NCBI RefSeq assembly: GCF_003856495.1 | Contig: NZ_CP034118.1 | Coordinates: forward strand, 910,001 to 974,000 | DNA from: Staphylospora marina | GTDB taxonomy: Bacteria > Bacillota > Bacilli > Thermoactinomycetales > Thermoactinomycetaceae | DNA: 64,000 nucleotides | Direction: 5' to 3' | Part shown: one piece after another, positions 1-7,265 of the stretch | How positions within the stretch are numbered: the stretch's first letter is position 1 | How the letters are laid out: each line of letters begins with the position of its first letter | Program-made: the position numbers and the translations under genes | The notes under the pieces: generated by a model | Database searches by the model: none | Told to the model about the DNA's origin: nothing | Seen by the model: only the letters and a program-made list of their open reading frames with translations

Positions 1-25
1 CCGGGAAACGTTCCGATGAACCTGC

Positions 26-70
26 AAAAAAAAGAACAAGGCTCCGCTTTGGCCAAGCGGCGCCTTGTTC
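26..70 (-). terminator. Intrinsic terminator of the tRNA-like unit
   Basis: On the minus strand a 9-bp arm (62-70 with 34-42) encloses a second 6-bp stem (55-60 with 44-49), and eight U residues follow (plus-strand A26-A33). It ends the minus-strand unit that starts near 209. If the tRNA-like region is instead a leader for a gene beyond the left edge, this would be its attenuator. Confidence 0.85.
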
Positions 71-72
71 CG

Positions 73-141
73 GTTGCGGGAAGGATTGGTTACCTTCATC
101 TCCACCCTGCCAAGGTGACGCTTTGATTAAGCGACCGCAAC
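73..141 (-). ncRNA. tRNA-like element 2 (cloverleaf, anticodon position GGC)
   Basis: Read on the minus strand it folds as a cloverleaf: 7-bp acceptor (141-135 with 79-73), 4-bp D-arm (132-129 with 123-120), 5-bp anticodon arm with one U-G pair (118-114 with 106-102) and 5-bp T-arm (97-93 with 84-80). The 7-nt anticodon loop has U33 followed by GGC, an alanine anticodon by position. It is not a normal tRNA: the D-loop is 5 nt (AATCA) without GG, the T-loop is 8 nt (TAACCAAT) instead of TTCRANY, and no CCA is encoded. D-loop, variable loop (AGAT) and T-loop nearly match those of element 1, so the two are paralogous. A tandem four-way-junction riboswitch is the main alternative. Confidence 0.6.
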
Positions 142-210
142 GCACGGGGAGGATTGGGTACCTCCATCTCCCGCGGGAAAGGCGGGTATTCTGATTGAAC
201 TACCGTGCGT
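140..210 (-). ncRNA. tRNA-like element 1 (cloverleaf, anticodon position TTC)
   Basis: Minus-strand cloverleaf: 8-bp acceptor (210-203 with 147-140), 4-bp D-arm (200-197 with 191-188, one G-U pair), perfect 5-bp anticodon stem (186-182 with 174-170) and perfect 5-bp T-stem (165-161 with 152-148). The anticodon loop CTTTCCC puts TTC, a glutamate anticodon, at positions 34-36, with an unusual C at 37. The D-loop is AATCA with no G18-G19, and the T-loop is TACCCAAT. A good promoter places the transcript start at the first base of the element, and element 2 follows without a spacer. By analogy with non-canonical tRNAs it probably does not serve elongation, but that is inference. Confidence 0.6.
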
Positions 211-214
211 GAAT

Positions 215-243
215 ATATTATCAAATCCTGATATATTTGTAAA
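215..243 (-). promoter_or_regulatory. Promoter of the tandem tRNA-like unit
   Basis: On the minus strand the -35 is TTTACA (243-238), the spacer is 17 nt and the -10 is TAATAT (220-215). Initiation is expected about 5-7 nt later, at 208-210, which is the first base of tRNA-like element 1. The region lies in the AT-rich gap ahead of the divergent SDR gene. Confidence 0.7.
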
Positions 244-282
244 CAGGTTGAACAGATATTGATATTGAAAAGGAATGTTTTT

Positions 283-1371
283 ATGGAAGAAAAGCAACAA
301 TCGCCGAAAATCAAGTGTTATGTTTGCAAGACCCCGCTGGATGAAGCGCATCCGGAGTATTCCAAGTTGTGCGTGGAATGCGGGGAGTTCAATGCATCGA
401 AGCGGGATGCACGGCATGATTTGGAGGGATGGATCGCTCTGGTGACCGGCGGGCGGACCAAAATCGGGTACCACACCGCGCTCCGGTTGCTCAGGGATGG
501 CGCACGGGTCATCGTGACCACCCGTTTTCCCCATGATGCCGCCCGCCGTTATCTGCAAGAACCGGATGCTCACCAGTGGCAGGACCGGCTTCGCATCCAT
601 GGTCTGGATTTCCGGCAAATCGACCGGGTGGAGCAGTTTGCTCTTGCTCTGGACCGGGAGCTTCCGTGGTTGGATGTGATCATCAACAACGCCGCCCAAA
701 CGGTGCGCATGCCGGAAGAAGAATACAGAGCCTTGGCCGCCGGGGAAGAGGCGATGAGGAAGCAACTTGCCGCAAGCGGTGTTCCGGCGCTGATGGCATC
801 CGATTTTCCGGCTCCGAACGTGCAGAAAGAGGACAGGGAAGGGAGTGGCGGAGCGCTTGCCGTCTTGCCGTCCTCGTTGGAGTCCGGTGTTTTGCCTTAT
901 CGTGGAACCGATGTCCATGCCTGGTATGCCCGCCCGGAACAGATCTCCCTCATGGAGATGCTGGAAGTGCAGTTGATCAACGTGACGGCTCCGTTTTTGC
1001 TCAATACCCGTCTGAAACCGGCCATGATGAGGAGCCCGCACCGAAACCGGTTTGTCGTCAACGTGTCGGCAATGGAAGGCAAGTTCAACATGAAACGGAA
1101 GGGTCGGTATCATGTTCACACCAACATGGCCAAAGCATCGCTCAACATGATGACCCTCACCATGGCACGGGAATACAAACGGGATCGGATCTTCATCACC
1201 AGCGTCGATCCGGGATGGGTGTCCAACCAGGTTCCGGACAAAAACATTCTTCCTCCCTTGACCATGGAAGACGCCGCGGCACGCGTCTGTGATCCGGTTT
1301 ATGAAGGGAAAGATGCGGAGCGTCCGTGGACGGGCGTGTTTCTCAAAGATTACCGGGTGATCGACTGGTGA
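283..1371 (+). CDS. SDR-family NAD(P)-dependent oxidoreductase with N-terminal zinc ribbon
   Basis: A 362-residue Rossmann-fold oxidoreductase of the short-chain dehydrogenase/reductase class; substrate unknown. Residues 12-33 carry two CxxC pairs (C12, C15, C30, C33), a small zinc-ribbon-like segment ahead of the SDR domain. The cofactor motif TGGRTKIG, the NNAA motif, the structural Asn (LINVTAP) and the catalytic Ser (VVNVSAMEG) are present. The usual YxxxK is TNMAK: the lysine stays, but Thr occupies the tyrosine position, with the nearest Tyr six residues further upstream. I chose the ATG at 283 because AAAGGA lies 8 nt before it; an upstream TTG at 259 has no such site. It is divergent from the tRNA-like unit. 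The reaction cannot be assigned. Confidence 0.8.
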   Translation: MEEKQQSPKIKCYVCKTPLDEAHPEYSKLCVECGEFNASKRDARHDLEGWIALVTGGRTKIGYHTALRLLRDGARVIVTTRFPHDAARRYLQEPDAHQWQDRLRIHGLDFRQIDRVEQFALALDRELPWLDVIINNAAQTVRMPEEEYRALAAGEEAMRKQLAASGVPALMASDFPAPNVQKEDREGSGGALAVLPSSLESGVLPYRGTDVHAWYARPEQISLMEMLEVQLINVTAPFLLNTRLKPAMMRSPHRNRFVVNVSAMEGKFNMKRKGRYHVHTNMAKASLNMMTLTMAREYKRDRIFITSVDPGWVSNQVPDKNILPPLTMEDAAARVCDPVYEGKDAERPWTGVFLKDYRVIDW

Positions 1372-1453
1372 CGGACAAGGCTTCCCGGTCGTGATATACT
1401 GGACGGGTGGTCACACGTAAACGGAAAATCATGTTGCGCGAGGGGTGGGGCCC

Positions 1454-2128
1454 ATGAACCGACAGGACATGCAATCCGACGGCCAACCCCGCGTTCTCAT
1501 CGTCACCGCCGTCGATGCCGAACGGGAAGCCGTGCTGCGCGGGTTGGAGGATGATCCGCGTTTTTCCGTGATCGCGGCCGGAGTGGGCCCGGCGGAAGCG
1601 GCCGTTCGAACGACCTTGGCTTTGTCTGTCGAATCGTTCGACCTCGTGGTTTGTATGGGGATCGCCGGCGGGTTTGCCGGTCGGGCCGAAGTGGGAACGC
1701 TGGTGATGGCCGATGAAATCATCGCGGCGGATCTGGGAGCGGAAACACCGGACGGGTTTCTTTCGTTGGACGAGCTGGGTTTTGGCAGCAGCCGGATCCC
1801 CGTGGACCGTGATCGGGCCGGGAGATGGACGGAAGCCTTGAGGAAAGCCGGTCTCCCGGTGACGATGGGACAGGTGCTGACGGTCTCAACGGTCACGGGG
1901 ACGGCGGAATCGGCGGACAGGCTGGTCCGGAGGAATCCGAATGCGGTGGCCGAAGCGATGGAAGGATTCGGTGTGGCGCTGGCCGCACGGGCGTTCGGCG
2001 TTCCGGCGCTGGAGCTGCGGTCCGTGTCCAATCCGGTGGGGCCGCGGGACAAATCGTTGTGGAAAATGGCCGAAGCTCTGGAGAAATTGACGCAAGCGAG
2101 TGCAGTGATCAGGGAGATGACAGGATGA
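1454..2128 (+). CDS. mqnB: Futalosine hydrolase
   Basis: A 224-residue nucleoside-phosphorylase-fold hydrolase. The family removes the base from futalosine to give dehypoxanthine futalosine in the alternative menaquinone pathway. Seen: the N-terminal strand VLIVTAVDAERE, the glycine-rich CMGIAGGF loop, and the C-terminal EAMEGFGVALAA and ELRSVSNPVG segments typical of MqnB. The start is ATG 1454, behind AGGGG with 8-nt spacing; an in-frame GTG at 1445 lies inside that site. Its stop overlaps the start of mqnD (ATGA), so the two are co-translated. MqnA, MqnC and MqnE are not in this window. Confidence 0.9.
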   Translation: MNRQDMQSDGQPRVLIVTAVDAEREAVLRGLEDDPRFSVIAAGVGPAEAAVRTTLALSVESFDLVVCMGIAGGFAGRAEVGTLVMADEIIAADLGAETPDGFLSLDELGFGSSRIPVDRDRAGRWTEALRKAGLPVTMGQVLTVSTVTGTAESADRLVRRNPNAVAEAMEGFGVALAARAFGVPALELRSVSNPVGPRDKSLWKMAEALEKLTQASAVIREMTG

Positions 2129-2955
2129 TGAAGATCGCGTTTTCCCCTTGTCCCAATGACACGTTCATTTTTCACGCCTGGGTGCACGGCTTGGTGCCCG
2201 GGGCGCCGAAATTGGAGGTCACCTACGCGGATATCGATGTGACCAATGAGCTGGCCACCCGGCCGGACGGACCCGATGTGCTCAAAATTTCCTGTGCGGC
2301 CTTGCCGTGGGTGTTGGACCGGTATGCACTGGTGCCGTGCGGCGGTGCATTGGGCAAAGGGTGCGGGCCGCTCATCCTGACCCGTGAACCGGTCATACCG
2401 GCCGATCTGTCCGGGAAACGGGTGGCCATTCCGAGCGAGCGGTCCACGGCGTATTTGCTGTTCCGATTGTGGACGTCCGGACATGTTTCCGGTGGTGTGG
2501 GTGAAATCACGGTGATGCCGTTCCACGAAATCATGCCGGCCGTGAAAGAAGGTCGGGTGGATGCCGGGCTGGTGATCCACGAGGCCCGTTTCACCTATCC
2601 GCAATACGGGCTTCACATGTTGGTGGACCTGGGTGAATGGTGGGAAGCGGACACCGGGCTGCCGATTCCGTTGGGGGCGATCATTGCCCGGCGGACGTTG
2701 GACCGTGAGACCATCGCAGGCTGGATTCGCGCCTCGCTCGATCATGCCTGGACACATCCGGAAGCTTCCATGGAATACATCCTGAAGCATGCCCAGGAGA
2801 TGGACCCTGAGGTGGCAAAAGCCCATATTCGCCTGTATGTGAATGAGTACTCCGCCAACCTCGGGGACGGCGGCAGGGACGCCATCGGCACCCTGCTGAC
2901 CCGCGCGGCGAAGGAAGGACTGGTTCCCCCGTTTGATCCGGCGAGCCTGGAGTAG
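2125..2955 (+). CDS. mqnD: 1,4-dihydroxy-6-naphthoate synthase
   Basis: A 276-residue protein with a periplasmic-binding-protein-like fold. MqnD converts cyclic dehypoxanthine futalosine to 1,4-dihydroxy-6-naphthoate in menaquinone synthesis. The family N-terminus FSPCPNDTFIFHAW is clear, followed by the KISCAALPW and GLPIPLGAI stretches. Translation starts at ATG 2125, inside the mqnB stop codon, with GGGAG 8 nt upstream; the next codon is also ATG. A longer reading in this frame from 1825 is only read-through under mqnB. The gene ends in a convergent region with two large inverted repeats before the multicopper oxidase. Confidence 0.93.
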   Translation: MMKIAFSPCPNDTFIFHAWVHGLVPGAPKLEVTYADIDVTNELATRPDGPDVLKISCAALPWVLDRYALVPCGGALGKGCGPLILTREPVIPADLSGKRVAIPSERSTAYLLFRLWTSGHVSGGVGEITVMPFHEIMPAVKEGRVDAGLVIHEARFTYPQYGLHMLVDLGEWWEADTGLPIPLGAIIARRTLDRETIAGWIRASLDHAWTHPEASMEYILKHAQEMDPEVAKAHIRLYVNEYSANLGDGGRDAIGTLLTRAAKEGLVPPFDPASLE

Positions 2956-3033
2956 ACGGCCCATCCAATCTATTCCCGATGCTTTCGTTCTTTGGGAGCA
3001 TGTACACTTGAGGCTGCTTGCATGGTTGGGGAA

Positions 3034-3088
3034 CCGGAAACGGTTTCAAGGGAATAACAGTGAGGAGCGAGTCTGAAACCGTTTCCGG
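3034..3088. repeat. 15-bp inverted repeat with 25-nt loop
   Basis: Arms 3034-3048 and 3074-3088 are exact complements. Each arm holds a GAAAC-GTTTC-type dyad resembling LacI-family operators. It lies between the convergent mqnD and multicopper oxidase genes, just before the larger inverted repeat at 3103-3152. It may be part of a double terminator or a protein-binding site. Confidence 0.6.
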
Positions 3089-3102
3089 CAAACAGGCTTC
3101 GG

Positions 3103-3152
3103 AAACCGCAAACCCCTGCCAAGAATGATGAAATGGCAGGGGTTTGCGGTTT
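3103..3152. terminator. Bidirectional terminator, 19-bp perfect stem
   Basis: Arms 3103-3121 and 3134-3152 are perfect complements around a 12-nt loop. Position between the convergent mqnD (+) and multicopper oxidase (-) fits a terminator for both. No strong U-tract follows on either strand, so efficiency is uncertain. Confidence 0.65.
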
Positions 3153-3165
3153 GTATGAATGCCGT

Positions 3166-4626
3166 TCAATCCGGGTGATTGCCCGATTTGGTGCCGATCC
3201 GATGCGGGGTGGTTACCCCTTCGTAGTTGATCATCATGGACATCCCGAGATAGGCGTGAGTCAGGTTGTGGCAATGGATCATCCACAAGCCGGGATTGTC
3301 CGCCAGGAAGGCGATTTCATAGCTTTCGTCCTGATTCACGTTGACGGTGTCCATCACCAGCGGATGCGGAAGCGGAGCACCGTTCTTGCTCAGCACGGCA
3401 AAGCGGTGTCCGTGCAAATGCATCGGATGGGGGGCGCCGCCTTTGGCCACGATGCGCAACCGGATCCATTCTCCTTCCCTCACGACGATCGGCGGGATTT
3501 CATGCATCACTTTTCCGTTGATCGTGAACCGGTGCGGAAAGCTCCAATCCAGCTCCAGGGTGTGCGTCTGGTCAAACGATTTCGGCGCGGGAAGCGGAGA
3601 CCGGGAGGCGGCATACCGGGTCAGATCCAGTTCCGGCCAACGGTTGCCGTCGGATGCGGGAGGTTCCGGGCCCCGGCCCAGCACCACCGACTCTTTCTTT
3701 TCGCCACCGGTGATCTTGACGGCTCCCTGCGCAGGCATGTTCACCAGCAGATCCAACCGCTGCCCGGAACCGACGGGGATCCGGGCTTTTTCCACCGGAG
3801 GGGGGTTCATCAGATCATTTCCGTCGATGGACACCACCTTCACCGGGGCCCCGGAGACCGTCAATCGCTCGGTGGAGTTCCGGCTGTTGATGACGCGCAG
3901 ACGGACGGTTTCCCCCGGATCGGCATGGACGTGAAGCCGGTTGGCCAGATTGGCCAGCTGTTCGTCGTCCAGCTCCTGCAGCAAGACCGTCACGTCTTTG
4001 TCGTAAGCAAACGTCGGCTTTTTCGGTTCCACCACCAGTTTGCCGATCAAGCCCTTTCTCGCTTGAAGAGAGCTTTGCTGGTGGGAATGATACCAATAGG
4101 TTCCCGCATGACGCGCAATCCATTCGTACGTGAAGGTCTCACCCGGACGAATCGCGTCCTGTGTCACTCCGGCCACTCCGTCCTGGGAGCAGGGGAGGAT
4201 CACGCCGTGCCAGTGAATGGTGACGCCTTCCCGGATGTTTTCGTTTTTCACATGCACGATGACCCGATCGCCTTCCTGGACACGCAGTTCCGGCTGCGGA
4301 TCCGGTCCGTAAAACATCCATGCGTCTTCCACCGTTTTGCCCGAATCCAATTGCAAAGAGCCTGCTCTGGCCGTCAAATGGAAGGTTTTGACCGGTTCAC
4401 CCGCTTGGGGTTTTTCTTTCAGATCGGTACAGGACACCGCATTTGCGGTTTTTTTCCCGTGTGACGACGGGTGATGCCCTCCCGCGGTGACATCATGCTC
4501 TTCCGGCATGTGGGGACCGCAGGCGGAAAGAAGCAGGGCAAAGGCGGAAAACAGCTTCACCAGGCGGAATGCCGTGAAACGAATTCGCCGTCTCTTTCCC
4601 TTTGCGTCAACGGTTGGCTTCGTCAT
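3166..4626 (-). CDS. Multicopper oxidase, lipoprotein
   Basis: A 486-residue cupredoxin-domain oxidase. All copper-site motifs are present in order: HWHG, HSHQQSS, HPMHLHGH, and HCHNLTH ending with the axial Met of the type-1 site (LGM). The N-terminus has basic residues, a hydrophobic stretch and a lipobox ending LSAC (Cys36), so it should be anchored on the outer face of the membrane. Such enzymes oxidise metals or phenols using O2; the substrate is not visible. The start is ATG 4626, because AGAGGTGAT lies upstream at suitable spacing; the TTG at 4632 is too close. No copper chaperone gene is adjacent. Confidence 0.88.
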   Translation of the reverse strand: MTKPTVDAKGKRRRIRFTAFRLVKLFSAFALLLSACGPHMPEEHDVTAGGHHPSSHGKKTANAVSCTDLKEKPQAGEPVKTFHLTARAGSLQLDSGKTVEDAWMFYGPDPQPELRVQEGDRVIVHVKNENIREGVTIHWHGVILPCSQDGVAGVTQDAIRPGETFTYEWIARHAGTYWYHSHQQSSLQARKGLIGKLVVEPKKPTFAYDKDVTVLLQELDDEQLANLANRLHVHADPGETVRLRVINSRNSTERLTVSGAPVKVVSIDGNDLMNPPPVEKARIPVGSGQRLDLLVNMPAQGAVKITGGEKKESVVLGRGPEPPASDGNRWPELDLTRYAASRSPLPAPKSFDQTHTLELDWSFPHRFTINGKVMHEIPPIVVREGEWIRLRIVAKGGAPHPMHLHGHRFAVLSKNGAPLPHPLVMDTVNVNQDESYEIAFLADNPGLWMIHCHNLTHAYLGMSMMINYEGVTTPHRIGTKSGNHPD

Positions 4627-4723
4627 CTCCAATCACCTCTTTTTCTCCAAGATCCAAAGTGATTCATTGCAAATACGCGGTGCATGCCCGGACCACATGC
4701 GGATCACGCTCCATCCCTCCGAA

Positions 4724-4927
4724 TCAGGTTGCTGCTTCGTGTTCCCGATTTCCGGTGCGCCTGTAAACCAACAGAGCGCAGAGAACACCCGTCAGCAACG
4801 CCAGAAATCTGATGCCGATGAACTTTCCCCACAGAAGGAAGCCGAGCATGCCGATCCATTCCGAAAGCACCAGTCCGACGATGGATCCGATGATGAATGC
4901 CAATATGGTCAAGAGAGCCTTTTTCAC
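4724..4927 (-). CDS. Small membrane protein, DUF5957-like
   Basis: A 67-residue hydrophobic protein with two predicted membrane helices (about residues 3-25 and 38-56) joined by a short loop, and a charged C-terminus (YRRTGNREHEAAT). It resembles the DUF5957 family, whose function I do not know. It starts at GTG 4927, preceded by AAGGAGAG with 7-nt spacing; an out-of-frame ATG inside that spacer is not used. It lies upstream of and parallel to the multicopper oxidase, separated by 97 bp. Confidence 0.65.
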   Translation of the reverse strand: MKKALLTILAFIIGSIVGLVLSEWIGMLGFLLWGKFIGIRFLALLTGVLCALLVYRRTGNREHEAAT

Positions 4928-5070
4928 GGTACATCTCTCCTTTTTGCGTGATGGTGTGCCATCCGGTTGTTCCGCGGGATGGCCTGTTCATCATATCAAC
5001 CCGATGTTGCGGACTTTTGACGATGCGTTGCGCGTTTGATGAAATTCCAAAGACGGGGGAATTTCGGGGG

Positions 5071-5076
5071 TATAAT
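5071..5076 (+). promoter_or_regulatory. -10 element of the two-component operon
   Basis: A perfect TATAAT lies 35 nt before the response-regulator ATG at 5111. No convincing -35 is seen 16-18 nt upstream, so an activator may be needed. Its position argues against the upstream in-frame starts at 5036 and 5075. Confidence 0.55.
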
Positions 5077-5110
5077 GAGGAAAAACACGCGGGAAAGGAA
5101 GAAGTGGCCC

Positions 5111-5800
5111 ATGGCTCGCACACTGCTCTTGGTGGATGATGAACAAAGCGTGCTGGATTTCATGGAACCGTTTTTGCGCCAGGAGGGGTATGAGACGATC
5201 ACGGCTCGGACGGGGACGGAAGCGGTGCGGCTGGCCAAAGAGAAGCGTCCCGCTCTGGTGGTGCTGGACTGGATGCTGCCGGAGATGAGCGGTCTGGACG
5301 TGTGCCGGCAGCTGCGAACCATCGGAAACATGGGCATCATCATGGTGACGGCCCGGACGGATGAAGCGGACAAAGTGATCGGACTGGAGATGGGAGCCGA
5401 CGATTATTTGACCAAGCCGTTTTCGCTCCGGGAATTGGCCGCGCGCATCCGGTCCGTGTTGAGACGGATTGACGGTTCGGAGACGACCGTGGAACAACGG
5501 ATGGTGCGGGGCGACCTGATCATTTCGGAATCCGAGTGCCGGGTGTGGAAGGGGGACCGGGAGATTCCGCTCACGCCGACGGAATTCAAGCTGCTCACCA
5601 CTTTGGCTGCCCGACCGGGCATTGTGTACAGTCGGCTTCAACTGTTGCAGTCGGTCCTCAGGGATGATTATCTCAGCGACGAGCGGACCGTGGACGCCCA
5701 TGTCAGCCGGCTTCGCAAGAAGCTGGAGGATGACCCCGCCCACCCGGTGTACATCCAAACGGTATACGGATTCGGTTACCGGTTCGGTGACCGCTCATGA
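5111..5800 (+). CDS. OmpR/PhoB-family response regulator
   Basis: A 229-residue response regulator: a receiver domain (about 1-120) with acidic pair D9-D10, phospho-acceptor D53 in LVVLDWMLP, conserved Thr (VTART) and Lys (TKPF), then a winged-helix DNA-binding domain (about 130-229) with LTPTEFKLL and the C-terminal QTVYGFGYRF wing. The start is ATG 5111 (MARTLLLVDDE), behind AAGGAAG and downstream of the TATAAT. Its stop overlaps the kinase start (ATGA). The stimulus is unknown; the downstream M23 peptidase hints at a cell-envelope role. Confidence 0.92.
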   Translation: MARTLLLVDDEQSVLDFMEPFLRQEGYETITARTGTEAVRLAKEKRPALVVLDWMLPEMSGLDVCRQLRTIGNMGIIMVTARTDEADKVIGLEMGADDYLTKPFSLRELAARIRSVLRRIDGSETTVEQRMVRGDLIISESECRVWKGDREIPLTPTEFKLLTTLAARPGIVYSRLQLLQSVLRDDYLSDERTVDAHVSRLRKKLEDDPAHPVYIQTVYGFGYRFGDRS

Positions 5801-7137
5801 CCGTTCGCCGAAAGCTCAGAATCGCGCTCGCTGTCTGGATTGTCATTATGGGACTGATGTACGCGTTTGTCACCAAAGTGGTGGTGGGAGATGCCCTGGA
5901 TCCCCTCGTTCGTTCCGCACGCAGCGCGGAACTCGATGTCTGGACGAAGCGCGTGACGGATTGGGTGAAAAACCGCGGTACGCTGGAAGGAATCGACCGG
6001 GCGGGATGGAAGGAAGCCTCGGTGACGGAAGGGGAACGAAATACCACCGTCATCCTGGTGGAAGAAGAGAAGATGATTCGCTTGACGGGACAGGAGCCGG
6101 AGAATTTCGTCCTTCTTTTCGGAATCCGGAAACCGGTGGAAGTGGACGGGAAAAAAGTGGCCGTCCTGTATTACCATGATGACGAAGTGGATCGGATGAA
6201 CAAGCAGAAGATGGGCATTGAATCGTCAACGACCGTTCTGTTGGCGGTCGGCACCCTGTTTTTCATCCTGGTTTCCAACATCATGGCGTTCTGGCTGGCT
6301 CACTCCCTGACGGCTCCGCTCCGTTCGCTCTTGCCGGCGATTGACCGTCTGGGCCGGGGAGAACTCGGCGTGAAGGCGCCCGAGCACGGCAAAGATGAAT
6401 TCGGCAAGGTGGCGAAGGCGTTCAACGACATGTCAGAGCGGCTCATGCAGGCGGAAGAGGCGAGAAGAAACCTGACCGCCGACGTGGCGCATGAATTGAG
6501 GACGCCGCTCACCGTCATCGGAGGAACGTTGGATTATTTGCAGCAGAAGGGGGAGCCGGTTTCCCCGGAACAGCTTTTGCCGCTTCAGGATGAACTGATC
6601 CGCCTGACCCGCCTGATCGACGACCTCCACGTGTTGTCGCTCGCCGAAGCGCGAAGGCTTCCGCTGGAAAAACGGCCGACCGACGTCGTCTCCTTGCTGC
6701 GTCGAATCATGGAGCGGGTTTCCCATGATGCGGAAAACAAAAAGGTGTCTCTCGGATTGGAGGTTCCCGATGAACCCTTGGTGATGGAGGCGGATCCGCA
6801 TCGCCTCACCCAAGTGCTGCTCAATCTGTTGGTCAATGCCGTTCGCTACACGCCGGAGCAGGGAGCGGTCACCGTTTCCGTCCGGAAGACGGACACGGAA
6901 CAGGTGGAAATCCGCGTGGCCGACACCGGGATCGGTATCGAACCGGAGCATTTGCCGCATGTCTTCAATCGTTTTTACCGTACCGACAAAGCCCGGTCCC
7001 GTCACAGCGGCGGTTCCGGTCTTGGACTCGCCATCGCGCGGGAACTGGTGCTGGCGCACGGCGGAACGATCGATGTGGAAAGCGAACCGGGGAAAGGAAC
7101 CACCTTCACCGTTCGGCTTCCGGGGCACCATTCATGA
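5797..7137 (+). CDS. Membrane sensor histidine kinase
   Basis: A 446-residue kinase paired with the preceding regulator. Membrane helix 1 (about residues 9-30), an extracellular segment of about 110 residues, helix 2 (about 145-168), HAMP (about 168-222), then the dimerisation/phospho-acceptor helix with H232 in ADVAHELRTPLT. The ATPase domain has the N box (LLVNAVRYTP), G1 (VADTGIGIEPE), F box (FNRFYR) and G2 (GGSGLGLAIA). Start and stop are consistent with translational coupling to the regulator. The sensed ligand is not predictable. Confidence 0.92.
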   Translation: MTVRRKLRIALAVWIVIMGLMYAFVTKVVVGDALDPLVRSARSAELDVWTKRVTDWVKNRGTLEGIDRAGWKEASVTEGERNTTVILVEEEKMIRLTGQEPENFVLLFGIRKPVEVDGKKVAVLYYHDDEVDRMNKQKMGIESSTTVLLAVGTLFFILVSNIMAFWLAHSLTAPLRSLLPAIDRLGRGELGVKAPEHGKDEFGKVAKAFNDMSERLMQAEEARRNLTADVAHELRTPLTVIGGTLDYLQQKGEPVSPEQLLPLQDELIRLTRLIDDLHVLSLAEARRLPLEKRPTDVVSLLRRIMERVSHDAENKKVSLGLEVPDEPLVMEADPHRLTQVLLNLLVNAVRYTPEQGAVTVSVRKTDTEQVEIRVADTGIGIEPEHLPHVFNRFYRTDKARSRHSGGSGLGLAIARELVLAHGGTIDVESEPGKGTTFTVRLPGHHS

Positions 7138-7265
7138 TCACCGATTTTGAATCAACCGGAGCTTTTCCGGACAAGCGGAGAGCATCTTTCGGACTGTTTG
7201 CGAATCACCCCGGGTAATACAGAAAAAGAAGGAAACGCTCAATTTCCGGAAAGGAGCAGTCTTGA

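Noticed and set aside
127-1119. A 330-codon open frame on the minus strand opposite the SDR gene
   Set aside because: It is antisense to a clear SDR gene, has no ribosome-binding site, shows an Arg/His/Pro-rich composition typical of shadows in high-GC DNA, and its end runs into the tRNA-like fold.
1429-2964. A 511-codon minus-strand frame over mqnB and mqnD
   Set aside because: Both plus-strand genes are strong family matches; the antisense frame resembles nothing and is low-complexity.
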